Counted from the stretch's first letter, positions 1 to 10,280 are shown. The stretch is 64,000 nt of DNA from Kitasatospora cinereorecta (GCF_024172095.1 NZ_JAMZDX010000003.1:1256001-1320000); one strand, 5' to 3'. The notes: generated by a model from the letters alone, not told the origin. A program made the numbers and translations.

Positions 1-33
1 AGTGCCCTGGGCCGGTTTGGCAGGATCTCCGGT

Positions 34-735
34 ATGACGCAACCCGAATCAGTGAATGCGGCGGCCGGACCGGGCCGCGAACTGCCGGACGTCTCCGGCT
101 TGGTGGTCGGTGTCCTCGGCGGCACGGGCGACCAAGGCCGCGGCCTGGCGTACCGGTTCGCTCTGGCCGGTCAGCAGGTGGTGATCGGTTCCCGCAGCGC
201 CGAGCGCGCGGCGGAGGTGGCCGGCGAGATCGGCCTGGGCGTGCGCGGCGCCGACAACGCCGCCTGTGCCCGGGAGAGCGACGTCGTGATCGTCGCGGTG
301 CCGTGGGAGGGCCACGCGGCGACGCTCACCGCACTGCGCGAGGACCTCGCCGGCAAGATCGTGGTGGACTGCGTCAACCCGCTCGGCTTCGACAAGCAGG
401 GCGCGTACGCGCTGCAGGTCGAGGAAGGCAGCGCCGCCCAGCAGGCGGCCGCCCTGCTGCCCGACTCGCGGGTGACCGCCGCCTTCCACCACCTCTCGGC
501 GGTGCTGCTGCAGGACGCCGGGATCGACCGGATCGACACCGACGTGTTGGTGCTGGGCGAGGAGCGGGCCGCCACCGACATCGTCCAGGCACTCGCCGAG
601 CGGATCCCCGGCATGCGCGGGATCTTCGCCGGGCGGCTGCGCAACGCCCACCAGGTCGAGGCGCTGGTGGCGAACCTGATCTCGGTCAACCGCCGCTACA
701 AGGCGCACGCCGGCCTGCGGATCACCGACGTCTGA
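34..735 (+). CDS. npdG: NADPH-dependent F420 reductase (F420H2:NADP oxidoreductase)
   Basis: This 233-residue cytoplasmic enzyme transfers hydride between reduced cofactor F420 and NADP+, linking the F420 pool used by actinobacterial reductases to NADPH. A short flexible N-terminus of about 20 residues precedes a Rossmann dinucleotide fold. The glycine motif GVLGGTGDQGRG and the following VIGSRSAERA stretch, typical of NADP-binding members, are clear. The helical C-terminal part (NAHQVEALVANLISVNRRYK) matches the family, and length is normal for it. It stands alone, followed by a strong hairpin terminator. A start further inside the flexible N-terminus cannot be excluded. Function is inferred from family resemblance; confidence is high. 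Confidence 0.88.
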   Translation: MTQPESVNAAAGPGRELPDVSGLVVGVLGGTGDQGRGLAYRFALAGQQVVIGSRSAERAAEVAGEIGLGVRGADNAACARESDVVIVAVPWEGHAATLTALREDLAGKIVVDCVNPLGFDKQGAYALQVEEGSAAQQAAALLPDSRVTAAFHHLSAVLLQDAGIDRIDTDVLVLGEERAATDIVQALAERIPGMRGIFAGRLRNAHQVEALVANLISVNRRYKAHAGLRITDV

Positions 736-740
736 CACCC

Positions 741-781
741 GCCGACCGGCCCCCCTGGACAGACCGCGGGGGCCGGTCGGC
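741..781 (+). terminator. Intrinsic terminator of the F420 reductase gene
   Basis: A perfect 14-bp GC-rich inverted repeat (741-754 with 768-781, 13-nt loop) begins six bases after the stop codon of the upstream gene. There is no U tract, as is usual in streptomycetes. Confidence 0.75.
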
Positions 782-822
782 GACAATGGGTCGGTACGCA
801 CCCGCCCCTAGGAGCTCAGACC

Positions 823-1008
823 ATGCCCCGCAACGCCCTGTATGCCTCGATCGTCCTCGTGCTCGCGGTGACCGCCGCAGTGGTCTCCTTCATCGAGGGC
901 AACTGGCTCGGCGTGGTGTGGGTGCTGATGGCGGGCGTCGCGAGCAACATCGCCTGGTTCTACATCCGCAAGGACCGGATCGAGCGCGCCCGCGCCGAGC
1001 AGAACTAG
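823..1008 (+). CDS. Small two-helix membrane protein, unknown function
   Basis: This is a 61-residue protein with two hydrophobic segments (about residues 6-23 and 28-47) and a charged, basic C-terminal tail (RKDRIERARAEQN). Membrane location is inferred from composition; no named family is recognised. The ATG is preceded by an AGGAG-like stretch (AGGAGCTCAGACC). It is convergent with the M50 protease gene, with about 40 bp between the stop codons. Coding bias (GC-rich third positions) supports a real gene. Confidence 0.7.
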   Translation: MPRNALYASIVLVLAVTAAVVSFIEGNWLGVVWVLMAGVASNIAWFYIRKDRIERARAEQN

Positions 1009-1049
1009 CCCGGAACTAGCCCCGAACGAGCCCGCTCCCCGGCGCGGGG

Positions 1050-1859
1050 TCACTTCCAGAACATGAAGAGGTCGTGGCCGACCGCGGTGTAGAAGGCGTC
1101 GACGCCGAAGAGGCTCATCACGCCGGACGCGGCCTTGATCAGCCAGGCGCCCGCCTGGGTCTGCCAGATCACCACGAACAGCGCCAGCATGCCGTACGGC
1201 GCGAACGGCTCGACCGCGCGCCGGGTCTTGTACGACAGCCACGGCTCGACGATGCCGTATCCGTCCAGGCCGGGGACCGGGAGCAGGTTCAGGATCGCAG
1301 CGGTGACCTGGAGGAAGCCCAGGAAGGCCAGGGCGGCGGGCAACGGCGAGATGCCCTGGTCGACCCCGCCGAGCACGGCCGTCACATCGGGGTTGTCGAA
1401 CCAGCCGCTGCCCGCCAGCGCCAGCAGCACCGCGCCGAACACGACGTTGACCAGCGGGCCGGCCGCCGAGATCAGGCTGTGCTTGACCCGGCTCTGGATC
1501 CGGTGGCGCTCGATGAAGACCGCGCCGCCGGGCAGGCCGATGCCGCCCAGCATGATGAAGATCACGGGCAGGATCACGCTGAGCAGCGCGTGGGTGTACT
1601 TGAACGGGTTGAGGGTCAGGTAGCCCTTGGCGCCGATGGTGATGTCGCCGCCGTGCAGCGCCGTCCTGGCGTGCGCGTACTCGTGCAGGCTGAGCGAGAC
1701 CACCCAGCCGGCGACCACGAAGAGGAAGACGCCGAAGCGCGCGTTGCCGTAGCCGTTGGCCACCGCCCAGCCCGAGGTGCCGAGGACGGCCAGCAGCACC
1801 CAGAAGACCGGGCTGATCCGGTTCTCCTCGCTGCGGCTGCGAGTGGTCGCGAAGGTCAT
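1050..1859 (-). CDS. Site-2-protease family (M50) membrane zinc metalloprotease
   Basis: This 269-residue integral membrane protein is related to the site-2 protease/RseP class, which cuts substrates within the membrane. Several hydrophobic helices are visible. The zinc motif HEYAH (HExxH) lies in a helix near residue 60, and the second conserved motif NLLPVPGLDGYG carries the Asp ligand near residue 200. The ATG at 1859 was chosen because a GGAG ribosome site lies nine bases upstream; the open frame continues to 1928 but gives an uncharacteristic N-terminus. No PDZ domain is seen, which places it with the short rhomboid-adjacent M50 type. The physiological substrate is unknown. Confidence 0.85.
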   Translation of the reverse strand: MTFATTRSRSEENRISPVFWVLLAVLGTSGWAVANGYGNARFGVFLFVVAGWVVSLSLHEYAHARTALHGGDITIGAKGYLTLNPFKYTHALLSVILPVIFIMLGGIGLPGGAVFIERHRIQSRVKHSLISAAGPLVNVVFGAVLLALAGSGWFDNPDVTAVLGGVDQGISPLPAALAFLGFLQVTAAILNLLPVPGLDGYGIVEPWLSYKTRRAVEPFAPYGMLALFVVIWQTQAGAWLIKAASGVMSLFGVDAFYTAVGHDLFMFWK

Positions 1860-2080
1860 GGCGGGTGGGCTCCGGGGCTGGTGGACGAGGTCTGACCGAT
1901 CATGCCGGGCCGGGTGGCCGCCGGACAACCGGTCCCGGGTGAACGTACGGCACGGGCGGGGTGTTCCGGGCCGGGCGGCTCGGCCGGCCGATCGGCCCCC
2001 GCGGGCGGGTGAAGGCGAGCGCGGTCGGGCATCCGGATATGTGTGCGCCCGGGGGCCGTGGTCTCCACCAGAATGGTCGG

Positions 2081-5000
2081 GTGCACTACGGCATCCTCGG
2101 TACCACCACGGCCCATCACGACGACGGCAGCCCCGTCCCGCTCGGCGGGGCGCGGCTGCGCGCCCTGCTGGCCGCGCTGGTGCTCCGCCAGGGCCGGCCG
2201 GTGCCGGCCGACCTGCTGGTGGACGAGGTGTGGGACGCCGAGCCGCCGCAGGACGCGCTCGCCGCGCTGCAGACCCTGGTCGGCCGCCTGCGGCGGACGG
2301 TCGGGCGGGACGAGATCGGCTCGGGACCGGCCGGCTACTGGCTGACCGGCGGCCGGACCGACGTCGGTGAGTTCCAGCGGCTGACCGGGGAGGGCCGCGG
2401 GGCGCTGGAGTGCGGCGACCCCGAGCAGGCGGTGGCCCGGCTGGACGAGGCGCTGGCGCTGTGGCGCGGCCCCGCGCTGGCCGACCTGCCGGACCGGCAC
2501 GCCCCGGCGACCCGCCTGGAGGCGCAGCGGGACGAGGCCCGGCGCCACCGGATCACCGCCGAGCTGGCCCTCGGCCGCGCCGCCGCGGCGGCGGTCGAGC
2601 TCGCCGAGCTGTGCGATCTGCGCCCGCTCGACGAGCAGTTGCAGGCGCTGCTGATCCGCGCCCTGCGCGACAGCGGCCGTTCCGCCGAGGCGCTGCAGCG
2701 GTACGAGACCGTCCGGCGACTGCTGGCCGACGCCCTGGGCACCGACCCCGGGGTCGAACTCCAGACACTGCACCGCGAGTTGCTGAACCCGCCGACGGAA
2801 CCGGCCCGGGAGGCCCGGGAGGCCCGCGAGCGCGCGGTCGGAACCGCCGCCGCCGTCGTAACCGCACCCGCCGTTGTAACCGCACCCGCAGTCAACGACC
2901 ACCACGACCACCACGACCACCACGACCACCACACCCGCCCCGACCACCCCACCGACCACCCCGCCGAGCGGCCCAGCGGCAACCTGCGGCCCCGGCTGAC
3001 CAGCTTCGTCGGCCGCGACGCCGACCTGGCCGCGGTCCGGGCGGCCCTGGCCGCCGGCCGGCTGACCACGCTCACCGGGCCGGGCGGCTCCGGGAAGACG
3101 CGGCTCTCGCTGGAGGCGGGTCGGCTGGCGCAGAGCGGCGCCGACCGGCCGGACAGTGACCGCCCGGACAGTGACCGCCCGGACAGTGGCTGGCCGGACG
3201 GTGCGTGGCCGGACGGCGTCTGGCAGGCGGAACTCGCGCCGCTGGAGGACCCGGCGGCGGTCCCCGGCGCGGTGGTCTCCGCGCTCGGGCTGCGCGAGAC
3301 GGTGCTGCACACCGGCAGCGCGGTGGCCGAGGCGATCGAGACCCGGGACGATCCGGTGCGCCGCCTGGTCGAGTACTGCGCGCGGCGCCGGATGCTGCTG
3401 GTGCTGGACAACTGCGAGCACGTGATCCAGGCCGCGGCCGACCTGGTGGACCGGCTGCTGGCCGAGTGCCCGGGGCTGACCGTGCTGGCCACCAGCCGTG
3501 AGCCGCTGGGCGTGCCGGGCGAGACGGTGCTGCCGGTCGAGCCGCTGCCGGACCCGGCCGCGCTGCGGCTGCTGGCCGAGCGCGGCGCCGCCGCCCGGCC
3601 CGGCTTCCGGGTGGACGACGACCCGGAGGCGTGCGCCGAGATCTGCCGCCGTCTGGACGGTCTGCCGCTGGCCATCGAGCTGGCCGCCGCCCGGCTGCGC
3701 GGCCTGACTCCGCGCCAGCTCGCCGACCGGTTGGACGGCCGGTTCGCCCTGCTCACCGCCGGTTCCCGGACTCTGTTGCCGCGTCAGCAGACTCTGCGCG
3801 CGGTGGTCGACTGGAGCTGGGACCTGCTCGGCAAGCGCGAGCGCGCGGTGCTGCGCCGGCTGTCGGTGTTCGCCGGCGGCTGCACCCTGGAGGACGCCGA
3901 GCAGGTGGTCGCGGACGGCACCGAGGTGCCCGGCGAGGAGGTCGCCGACCTGCTGCTCTCGCTGGTCGACAAGTCGCTGCTGGTCGCCGACCTGGGCGGG
4001 CAGTCGCGGTACTGGATGCTGGAGACCATCCACGAGTACGCGACCGAGCGGCTCGCCGAGGCGCTCGAACCCGAGGTGGCGCTGCGTCACATCCGGCACT
4101 ACCGGGAGCTGGTCCGGCAGGCCCAGCTGCGGCTGCACGGTCCCGGGCAGCTGGCCGAGCTGGGCCGGCTGGAGCGCGAGCAGGACAACATCCGGGCCGC
4201 GCTGCGCCGCGCGGTCGACCTGGCCGAGGAGCAGGAGGCGCTGGTCCTGGCGCTGGCGATGTCCGACTACTGGGCGCTGCGGGACTACCGGACCGAGGCC
4301 CGCGGCTGGTACGACGCGATCGCCGAGCTCGGCCCCGACCCGTACGCGGACGGCGCGCCGGCGCCCGAGCCGCTGGCCGACAACCCGCTGGACGCGCCGC
4401 CGCCGATGCGTCCGGCGATGCTCCAGGAGGCCCGCCGCCAGGTGCGGCTGTACCGGCTGATCTCGATGTTCACCGGGAACATGGCGATGCTGAACGACAC
4501 CGGCGCCCTCGACACGGCGGGCCGGATCATGCGGACGTACGGTCCCGAGCTGCCGCAGTCGTACCGGGCCCCGGTGCTGATGCGGATCTTCGCGACGTTC
4601 CTGAGCGGCGAGATGGACGGGATGCGGGCGGTCGTGGACGACGCGGTGGCCGGTGCCCGGCGCCACGGGCGGGACGGGGACCTGGCGTTCATCCTGCAGT
4701 TGCGCTCCCGGCTGCTCAACGACTTCGTCGGCGCGCTCGACCAGGCCATCGCGGACTGCGAGGAGGCGATGGACCTGTTCACCCGGCTCGGCGACCGCTG
4801 GGGTCTGTCCGAGACGCTCTCCGCGCAGGCCGAGAACCTGGCGAAGAAGGGCGAGAGCGCGCGGGCCGCGGCGGCGTACCGGGAGGCGATCGAGATCGCC
4901 ACCGAGCTCGGCGCCCACCAGGAGGTCCCGATGGCGCAGGTCCGGCTCGGCGAGACGCTCTTCGAGCTCGACCAGGAGACCGGGGAGCGGATGGTCCGCG

Positions 5001-5593
5001 AGGCGCTGGAGGCGCTCGACTCCACTCACCACCAGTCCGACGGCGCCCGGATGTACGGCCGACTGGTGCTGTGCAACCTGCACGTGCAGCGCGGCGAGTA
5101 CGCCGAGGGGCTGCACCAGCTCGATCTGCTGGAGCAGGACGAGCAGGCCTTCGGGCCGGTCATCCCCGGGGTCTTCGTGGGGATCGTCACCTGTGTCCGG
5201 GCCTGGGCAGTGGCCCGGTCCGGCCACCCGGAGGAGGGGCTGCGGCTGCTGCGCGAGGGCCGCCGGAAGATGACCTCGATCCAGGGCCGGGCGACCCTGT
5301 TCGCCGAGCACATGGCGGTGATGCTGCTGACCCCGGCGGCCGCCGTGCTCGCCGAGGCGGCCACCGCCCTGGACGCCCCGGGCGCCGCCCGCCGGTCGGC
5401 CGAACTGCTCGGCGCCCACGAGCAGCTGAACGGCCTGGACGGTTCCTTCATGGAGCGCCAGGAGCGGGACCGGTGCGTCCGCACGGTCCGCGCGCTGCTC
5501 GGCGACGAGGCGTACGGGACGGCGTACGAGCAGGGCCGCCGCCTCACCCTGAAGGAGGCGGTGGCCCTGCTGGACGACCCGTCGGCCTACTGA
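2081..5593 (+). CDS. Large BTAD-domain (AfsR/SARP-like) transcriptional regulator with NB-ARC ATPase and TPR region
   Basis: This is a roughly 1170-residue regulator. From the N-terminus it has an OmpR-type winged helix (about residues 1-75), a bacterial transcriptional activation (BTAD) domain (about 80-235), a repeat-rich linker, an NB-ARC/AAA ATPase with Walker A GPGGSGKT and Walker B LLVLDNCEH, and a long TPR-like C-terminus. No LuxR helix-turn-helix is seen at the end. GTG 2081 fits the family start (VHYGILG); an upstream ATG at 1961 in the same frame gives 40 extra residues without homology. Such proteins activate genes by binding direct heptamer repeats. The linker holds three separate tandem repeats, including an Asp-His-His run. 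It is convergent with the ABC exporter at 5646-7432, a plausible target. Confidence 0.87.
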   Translation: MHYGILGTTTAHHDDGSPVPLGGARLRALLAALVLRQGRPVPADLLVDEVWDAEPPQDALAALQTLVGRLRRTVGRDEIGSGPAGYWLTGGRTDVGEFQRLTGEGRGALECGDPEQAVARLDEALALWRGPALADLPDRHAPATRLEAQRDEARRHRITAELALGRAAAAAVELAELCDLRPLDEQLQALLIRALRDSGRSAEALQRYETVRRLLADALGTDPGVELQTLHRELLNPPTEPAREAREARERAVGTAAAVVTAPAVVTAPAVNDHHDHHDHHDHHTRPDHPTDHPAERPSGNLRPRLTSFVGRDADLAAVRAALAAGRLTTLTGPGGSGKTRLSLEAGRLAQSGADRPDSDRPDSDRPDSGWPDGAWPDGVWQAELAPLEDPAAVPGAVVSALGLRETVLHTGSAVAEAIETRDDPVRRLVEYCARRRMLLVLDNCEHVIQAAADLVDRLLAECPGLTVLATSREPLGVPGETVLPVEPLPDPAALRLLAERGAAARPGFRVDDDPEACAEICRRLDGLPLAIELAAARLRGLTPRQLADRLDGRFALLTAGSRTLLPRQQTLRAVVDWSWDLLGKRERAVLRRLSVFAGGCTLEDAEQVVADGTEVPGEEVADLLLSLVDKSLLVADLGGQSRYWMLETIHEYATERLAEALEPEVALRHIRHYRELVRQAQLRLHGPGQLAELGRLEREQDNIRAALRRAVDLAEEQEALVLALAMSDYWALRDYRTEARGWYDAIAELGPDPYADGAPAPEPLADNPLDAPPPMRPAMLQEARRQVRLYRLISMFTGNMAMLNDTGALDTAGRIMRTYGPELPQSYRAPVLMRIFATFLSGEMDGMRAVVDDAVAGARRHGRDGDLAFILQLRSRLLNDFVGALDQAIADCEEAMDLFTRLGDRWGLSETLSAQAENLAKKGESARAAAAYREAIEIATELGAHQEVPMAQVRLGETLFELDQETGERMVREALEALDSTHHQSDGARMYGRLVLCNLHVQRGEYAEGLHQLDLLEQDEQAFGPVIPGVFVGIVTCVRAWAVARSGHPEEGLRLLREGRRKMTSIQGRATLFAEHMAVMLLTPAAAVLAEAATALDAPGAARRSAELLGAHEQLNGLDGSFMERQERDRCVRTVRALLGDEAYGTAYEQGRRLTLKEAVALLDDPSAY
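2894..2931 (+). repeat. Four tandem 9-bp units encoding Asp-His-His in the BTAD regulator linker
   Basis: The unit GACCACCAC is repeated four times in frame, giving DHHDHHDHHDHH. It follows a duplicated 18-bp unit (about 2850-2888) encoding VVTAPA twice. Confidence 0.85.
3143..3217 (+). repeat. Five 15-bp tandem units in the ATPase part of the BTAD regulator
   Basis: The units follow the pattern GACCGCCCGGACAGT and encode DRPDS three times, then GWPDG and AWPDG. They sit just after the Walker A helix, where other NB-ARC proteins have a short loop, so they probably extend a surface loop. Confidence 0.8.
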
Positions 5594-5613
5594 TCGCCGG
5601 TCGGGTCGGCCCA

Positions 5614-5630
5614 CCTGACCGCCGGTCAGG
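5614..5630. terminator. Small hairpin between convergent genes
   Basis: A 7-bp stem (CCTGACC/GGTCAGG) with a 3-base loop lies between the stop codons of the BTAD regulator and the ABC permease. It may serve as a bidirectional terminator. It is short, so support is modest. Confidence 0.4.
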
Positions 5631-5645
5631 CCTGCCCACGGGAGT

Positions 5646-6442
5646 TCACGTCCGCTTGCGGAAGCGGGCGACCGCGAGCGGGGCGAAGACCGCGGTGACC
5701 GCGACCGACCAGATCAGCACCACGGTGACCGAGTGGGCCAGCGGCCCGCCGTTGATCAGGCTGCGGCAGGCGTCGGCCAGTGCGGACAGCGGGTTGTACT
5801 TGGTGAACGCCTGCAGCCAGCCGGGCATCGTGGTGGTCGGCGCGAAGATCGAGCTGCCGAACTGCAGCGGCATGATCACCAGCATCGACACTCCCTGGAC
5901 CGCCTGGGCGCTGCGCAGCGACATGCCGAGCAGCATCGAGATCCACACCATCGACATGCCGAACAGCAGCGACAGGCCGACGGCGGCGAGCAGTTCGAGC
6001 GGGCCGGTCTTGATCTCCAGCCCGAGCACCATCGAGAAGCCGATCAGGATGGTGAAGGAGACCAGGCCGCGGCAGGTCTCGGCGGCGATCTTGGACAGCA
6101 GGACGGCCGAGCGGCCGATCGGCAGGGTGCGGAAGCGATCCATCACGCCGGTCTGGAAGTCGCTGTTCAGGCCGGTGCCGACGGCCATCGCGAGGTTGAG
6201 GCCAGTGGTGCCGAGCAGGCCCGGGATCATGTACTGGATGTACTCCTGCTGGCTTCCGGCGACCGCGCCGCCGAACACGTAGACGAACAGCAGCGTGAAG
6301 ATGATCGGGATCAGCAGCGCGTCGAGCATCGACTCGGGGTCGGCCTTGATGCGCATCAGGTTGCGCCGGGTCAGCGCGCCGAGGTGGCGCAGATTCGAGC
6401 GGAACCCGATCCGGGTGTCGTGCTGGTCGAGGACGGCGGTGG

Positions 6443-6446
<4 letters not shown>
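5646..6446 (-). CDS. ABC-2 type exporter permease, DrrB family
   Basis: This 266-residue membrane subunit belongs to a DrrAB-type drug/antibiotic exporter. About six hydrophobic segments are visible. The N-terminal cytoplasmic part (ALTRRNLMRIKADPESM) and the motif GVMDRFRTLPIGR are typical of daunorubicin-resistance-type permeases. The ATG overlaps the stop of the ATPase gene by four bases (ATGA at 6443-6446), so translation is coupled. It pairs with the ATPase immediately upstream. The substrate cannot be read from sequence; no biosynthetic cluster is adjacent. Confidence 0.87.
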
Positions 6447-7432
<986 letters not shown>

Positions 7433-7438
7433 GCCGCA

Positions 7439-7495
7439 AGACTGTCCGGGCCCGCTGTCACACCGCTGTCAGCCCGCTGTCACCCCACTGACAGC
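7439..7495 (-). promoter_or_regulatory. Promoter of the drrAB-like operon with three TGACAGC heptamers at 11-bp spacing
   Basis: Plus-strand GCTGTCA occurs at 7454, 7465 and 7476, exactly one helical turn apart, with one copy in opposite orientation at 7489-7495. In the direction of drrA the last TGACAGC is followed by 8 bp and then a -10-like ACAGTCT (7445-7439) just before the ATG. This is the layout known for SARP-family activator sites. The repeats are seen directly; the binding protein is inferred. Confidence 0.65.
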
Positions 7496-7500
7496 AACCA

Positions 7501-7556
7501 CAGGGGCTCGTGGGGCACGCCCGGCCTTCGGCCGGGAAGTGCCCCACGAGCCCCTG
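7501..7556 (-). terminator. Strong intrinsic terminator of panB with nested hairpin
   Basis: A perfect 18-bp inverted repeat (7501-7518 with 7539-7556) encloses a second small hairpin (CCCGGCC, TTC, GGCCGGG). It begins nine bases after the panB stop and separates panB from the exporter operon. Confidence 0.85.
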
Positions 7557-7565
7557 GTGGAGCCC

Positions 7566-8432
7566 CTACTTGAAGGTGTGCTCCGGCGCCGGGAAGGTCC
7601 CCGCGCTGACGTCGGCCGCGAACTCGCGGGCCGCGTCACCGAGCACGCTCCGCAGGTTGGCGTACTGCTTCACGAACTTCGGCACCCGCCCCGCCGTCAT
7701 CCCGGCGAAGTCGGTCCACACCAGGACCTGGGCGTCGGTGCCGGCGCCCGCGCCGATGCCGACGGTCGGGACGGCCAGCTGCTCGGTGACCTGGGCGGCC
7801 AGCTCGGCCGGCACGGCCTCCAGCACCACCGAGAACGCCCCGGCCTGCTGCACCGCCTTGGCGTCCCGCAGCAGCTGGTGCGCGGCCTCGTCGCCGCGGC
7901 CCTGCACGGGGTACCCGCCGAAGGCGTGCACCGACTGCGGGGTGAGGCCGATGTGCGCCATCACCGGGATGCCGGCCTCGACCAGCAGCTCGATCGAGCG
8001 GGCGCTGCGCTCGCCGCCCTCCAGCTTGACCGCGCCGACCCCGGCCTCCTTCATCAGCCGGGCGGCGTTGTGCATGGCCTGCGCGGGCGACTCCTGGTAC
8101 GAGCCGAACGGCATGTCGCCGACGATCAGGGCGCGCTTGGTGCCGCGGACGACGGCGGCGGAGAGCATCACCATCTGATCCATGGTCACCGGCACGGTGG
8201 TCTCGTAGCCGAGGTGGCAGTTGCCGGCCGAGTCGCCGACCAGCAGCACGGGGATGCCGGCCTCGTCGAACACGCCGGCGGTGAGGGCGTCGTACGCGGT
8301 GAGCATGGCCCACCGCTCGCCGGCCTGCTTGGCCTTCGCGAGGTCGCGCACCGTCACCCGGCGGTTGGTGATGCCGCCGTAGAGGACGGCGCCCTCGGGC
8401 GCCTGGGCAGGCTGAAGCGGAGAAGCGTTCAT
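7566..8432 (-). CDS. panB: 3-methyl-2-oxobutanoate hydroxymethyltransferase
   Basis: PanB uses 5,10-methylene-tetrahydrofolate to hydroxymethylate alpha-ketoisovalerate, giving ketopantoate, the first committed step of pantothenate and CoA synthesis. It is cytoplasmic and needs Mg2+. The sequence shows the family motifs: [20 protein letters not shown], the metal-binding VGDSAGN, KLEGGER and [17 protein letters not shown] 8432 was chosen because AGGAG lies eight bases upstream; the frame stays open to 8495. The resulting 288 residues match the normal size. It is divergent from the MFS exporter and has its own terminator. Confidence 0.95.
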   Translation of the reverse strand: MNASPLQPAQAPEGAVLYGGITNRRVTVRDLAKAKQAGERWAMLTAYDALTAGVFDEAGIPVLLVGDSAGNCHLGYETTVPVTMDQMVMLSAAVVRGTKRALIVGDMPFGSYQESPAQAMHNAARLMKEAGVGAVKLEGGERSARSIELLVEAGIPVMAHIGLTPQSVHAFGGYPVQGRGDEAAHQLLRDAKAVQQAGAFSVVLEAVPAELAAQVTEQLAVPTVGIGAGAGTDAQVLVWTDFAGMTAGRVPKFVKQYANLRSVLGDAAREFAADVSAGTFPAPEHTFK

Positions 8433-8580
8433 CGAACAGACTCCTGATGGTTGTCGTCTCGTGGCGCCGTACGGCGTCCCCGGATCAGGTCCCATGCTTG
8501 CACGCCGAGCGCCCGGCGCAAAGACCGGTGCCGGTCACGTCCGGTTCGGTTCCTGCCGCGGCCTCTTTACCGTGAATTTG

Positions 8581-8619
8581 CGATACGGTCCCGTCTCGTA
8601 TCGAAAATCGCGCTACGCT
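8581..8619 (+). promoter_or_regulatory. Palindromic operator and leaderless promoter of the MFS exporter gene
   Basis: A perfect 7-bp inverted repeat CGATACG/CGTATCG (8581-8587, 8597-8603, 9-bp spacer) precedes a -10 box TACGCT (8614-8619). The ATG of the exporter follows seven bases later with no ribosome site, implying a leaderless mRNA. The palindrome has the size of a TetR operator, and a TetR gene lies directly downstream of the exporter. Confidence 0.6.
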
Positions 8620-8626
8620 GATCCGC

Positions 8627-10228
8627 ATGACCACCTCCGCGCCCCCGGCGCCGTCACGCGTGCCCGAAGCCGTACACCGCCGCCGATGGGCGATCCTGGG
8701 CACGTTGGTGCTCGCCCTGCTCGTCGTCGTCCTCGACAACTCGATCCTGAACGTCGCGATGAAGACCATCGCCACCCCCGCCCCGGTCGGCCTCGGCGCC
8801 AGCCAGAGCGACCTGGAGTGGGCGATCAACTCGTACACGCTGGTCTTCGCCGGACTGCTGTTCACCGCCGGTCTGCTGGGCGACCGCTTCGGCCGGAAGT
8901 GGACCCTGCTCGGCGGCATGCTGGTCTTCGGCCTCGGCTCGCTGCTCTCGGCCCTCGCGGCCAGCCCCGGCGAGCTGATCGGTTACCGGGCGGTGATGGG
9001 CCTCGGCGGCGCGTTCGTGATGCCCGCCACGCTGGCGATCATCATGAACGTCTTCGAGCGGCACGAGCAGCCCAAGGCGATCGGCATCTGGGCCGGCGCG
9101 GTGGGCCTGGCCATCGCCATCGGCCCGATCACCGGCGGTCTGCTGATCGAGCACTTCTGGTGGGGCTCGGTCTTCCTGGTCAACGTGCCGATCGTGGCGG
9201 TCGCCCTGGTCGCGATGTTCCTGCTGGTGCCCGACTCCAAGGACCCCAACCCGGGCCGGCTCGACCCGGTCGGCGTGCTGCTGTCCATCGTCGGCCTGGT
9301 GGCGCTGATCTACGGCATCATCAAGGGCGGCGAGCTGGCCGACTTCCTGAACGCCGGGGCGTGGGTGCCGATCCTGGTCGGCGTGCTGGCCCTGGTCGCC
9401 TTCGTGGTCTTCGAGAAGCGCACCAGCCACCCCGCGCTGGACATCACCTGGTTCCGCAACAAGGTGTTCTCGGCTTCCATCGGCGTGGTCGGCGTGGTCT
9501 TCTTCGCGCTGATGGGCGTCTCCTTCTTCGGCGTCTTCTACACCCAGAGCGTGCGCGGCTACAGCGCCCTGCAGGCCGGTGAGCTGATGCTGCCGCTGGC
9601 CGTCGCCCAGCTGCTGTTCGCCCCGCGCGCCCGGCTGGTGGTCGACCGCTTCGGCGTCCGGGTCACCTGCGCCGGCGGCATGGCGCTGATCGTGGTCGGC
9701 TTCCTCGGGTACGTCTTCCTCGGCGCGACCACCCCGATCTGGGTGCTGGTGGTGCTCGGCTTCGTGATGGGCGCCGGCATGGCCCACGTGATGCCGCCGG
9801 TCACCGTGGCCATCATGGGTTCGCTGCCGCGCGAGAAGGCCGGCGCCGGCTCCGCGCTGAACAACACCTTCCGCCAGGTCGGCGGCTCGCTCGGGGTCGC
9901 CGTGCTCGGCGCGGTGCTCTCCACCGTCTACCGCGACGGCGTCTCCGACCACCTCGCCCAGCTGCCGCCCGCCCTCCGCGAGAAGGCCGGCGAGTCGCTG
10001 GAGGCCACCATGGCCATCGCCGAGAAGACCCACAGCGCCGCGCTGATCGCGCCCGCCAAGGACTCCTTCCTGCACGCCATGCACGTGGTCGCCGGGATCT
10101 CCGCCGGGGTCACCCTGGTCGGCGCCCTGCTGGCCCTCCTGCTGCTGCCCGGCAAGGTGCCCGCCGCCCCCGGCGGCCCCGGCGCGCCGCGAAAGGCCGA
10201 GCCCGAGTCCAGCCCGGCCAAGGTCTGA
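8627..10228 (+). CDS. MFS multidrug exporter, DHA2 (EmrB/QacA-like, 14-helix) family
   Basis: This 533-residue inner-membrane antiporter probably expels drugs in exchange for protons. It shows a first helix [15 protein letters not shown] (DHA2 motif D1), motif [14 protein letters not shown] between helices 2 and 3, and motif C-like [10 protein letters not shown]. The length suits 14 helices. A small-residue-rich hydrophilic tail ends the protein. It is followed 52 bp later by a TetR regulator in the same direction, a common drug-efflux pair, and its promoter carries a TetR-sized palindrome. The substrate is unknown. Confidence 0.92.
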   Translation: MTTSAPPAPSRVPEAVHRRRWAILGTLVLALLVVVLDNSILNVAMKTIATPAPVGLGASQSDLEWAINSYTLVFAGLLFTAGLLGDRFGRKWTLLGGMLVFGLGSLLSALAASPGELIGYRAVMGLGGAFVMPATLAIIMNVFERHEQPKAIGIWAGAVGLAIAIGPITGGLLIEHFWWGSVFLVNVPIVAVALVAMFLLVPDSKDPNPGRLDPVGVLLSIVGLVALIYGIIKGGELADFLNAGAWVPILVGVLALVAFVVFEKRTSHPALDITWFRNKVFSASIGVVGVVFFALMGVSFFGVFYTQSVRGYSALQAGELMLPLAVAQLLFAPRARLVVDRFGVRVTCAGGMALIVVGFLGYVFLGATTPIWVLVVLGFVMGAGMAHVMPPVTVAIMGSLPREKAGAGSALNNTFRQVGGSLGVAVLGAVLSTVYRDGVSDHLAQLPPALREKAGESLEATMAIAEKTHSAALIAPAKDSFLHAMHVVAGISAGVTLVGALLALLLLPGKVPAAPGGPGAPRKAEPESSPAKV

Positions 10229-10280
10229 GCCCCCGGCCAGGTCGGTCCGGCAGGCCAAGATCCGATCGAGGGAGCGCGCG

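Noticed and set aside
2893-2932. Possible CRISPR-like or satellite array
   Set aside because: The 9-bp repeats have no spacers and lie in frame inside a coding sequence.
1856-5614. 1252-codon open frame on the minus strand opposite the BTAD regulator
   Set aside because: Its translation is Gln/Arg/Pro/Val low-complexity without any domain, and the plus strand shows clear BTAD and NB-ARC domains. It is a GC-bias shadow.
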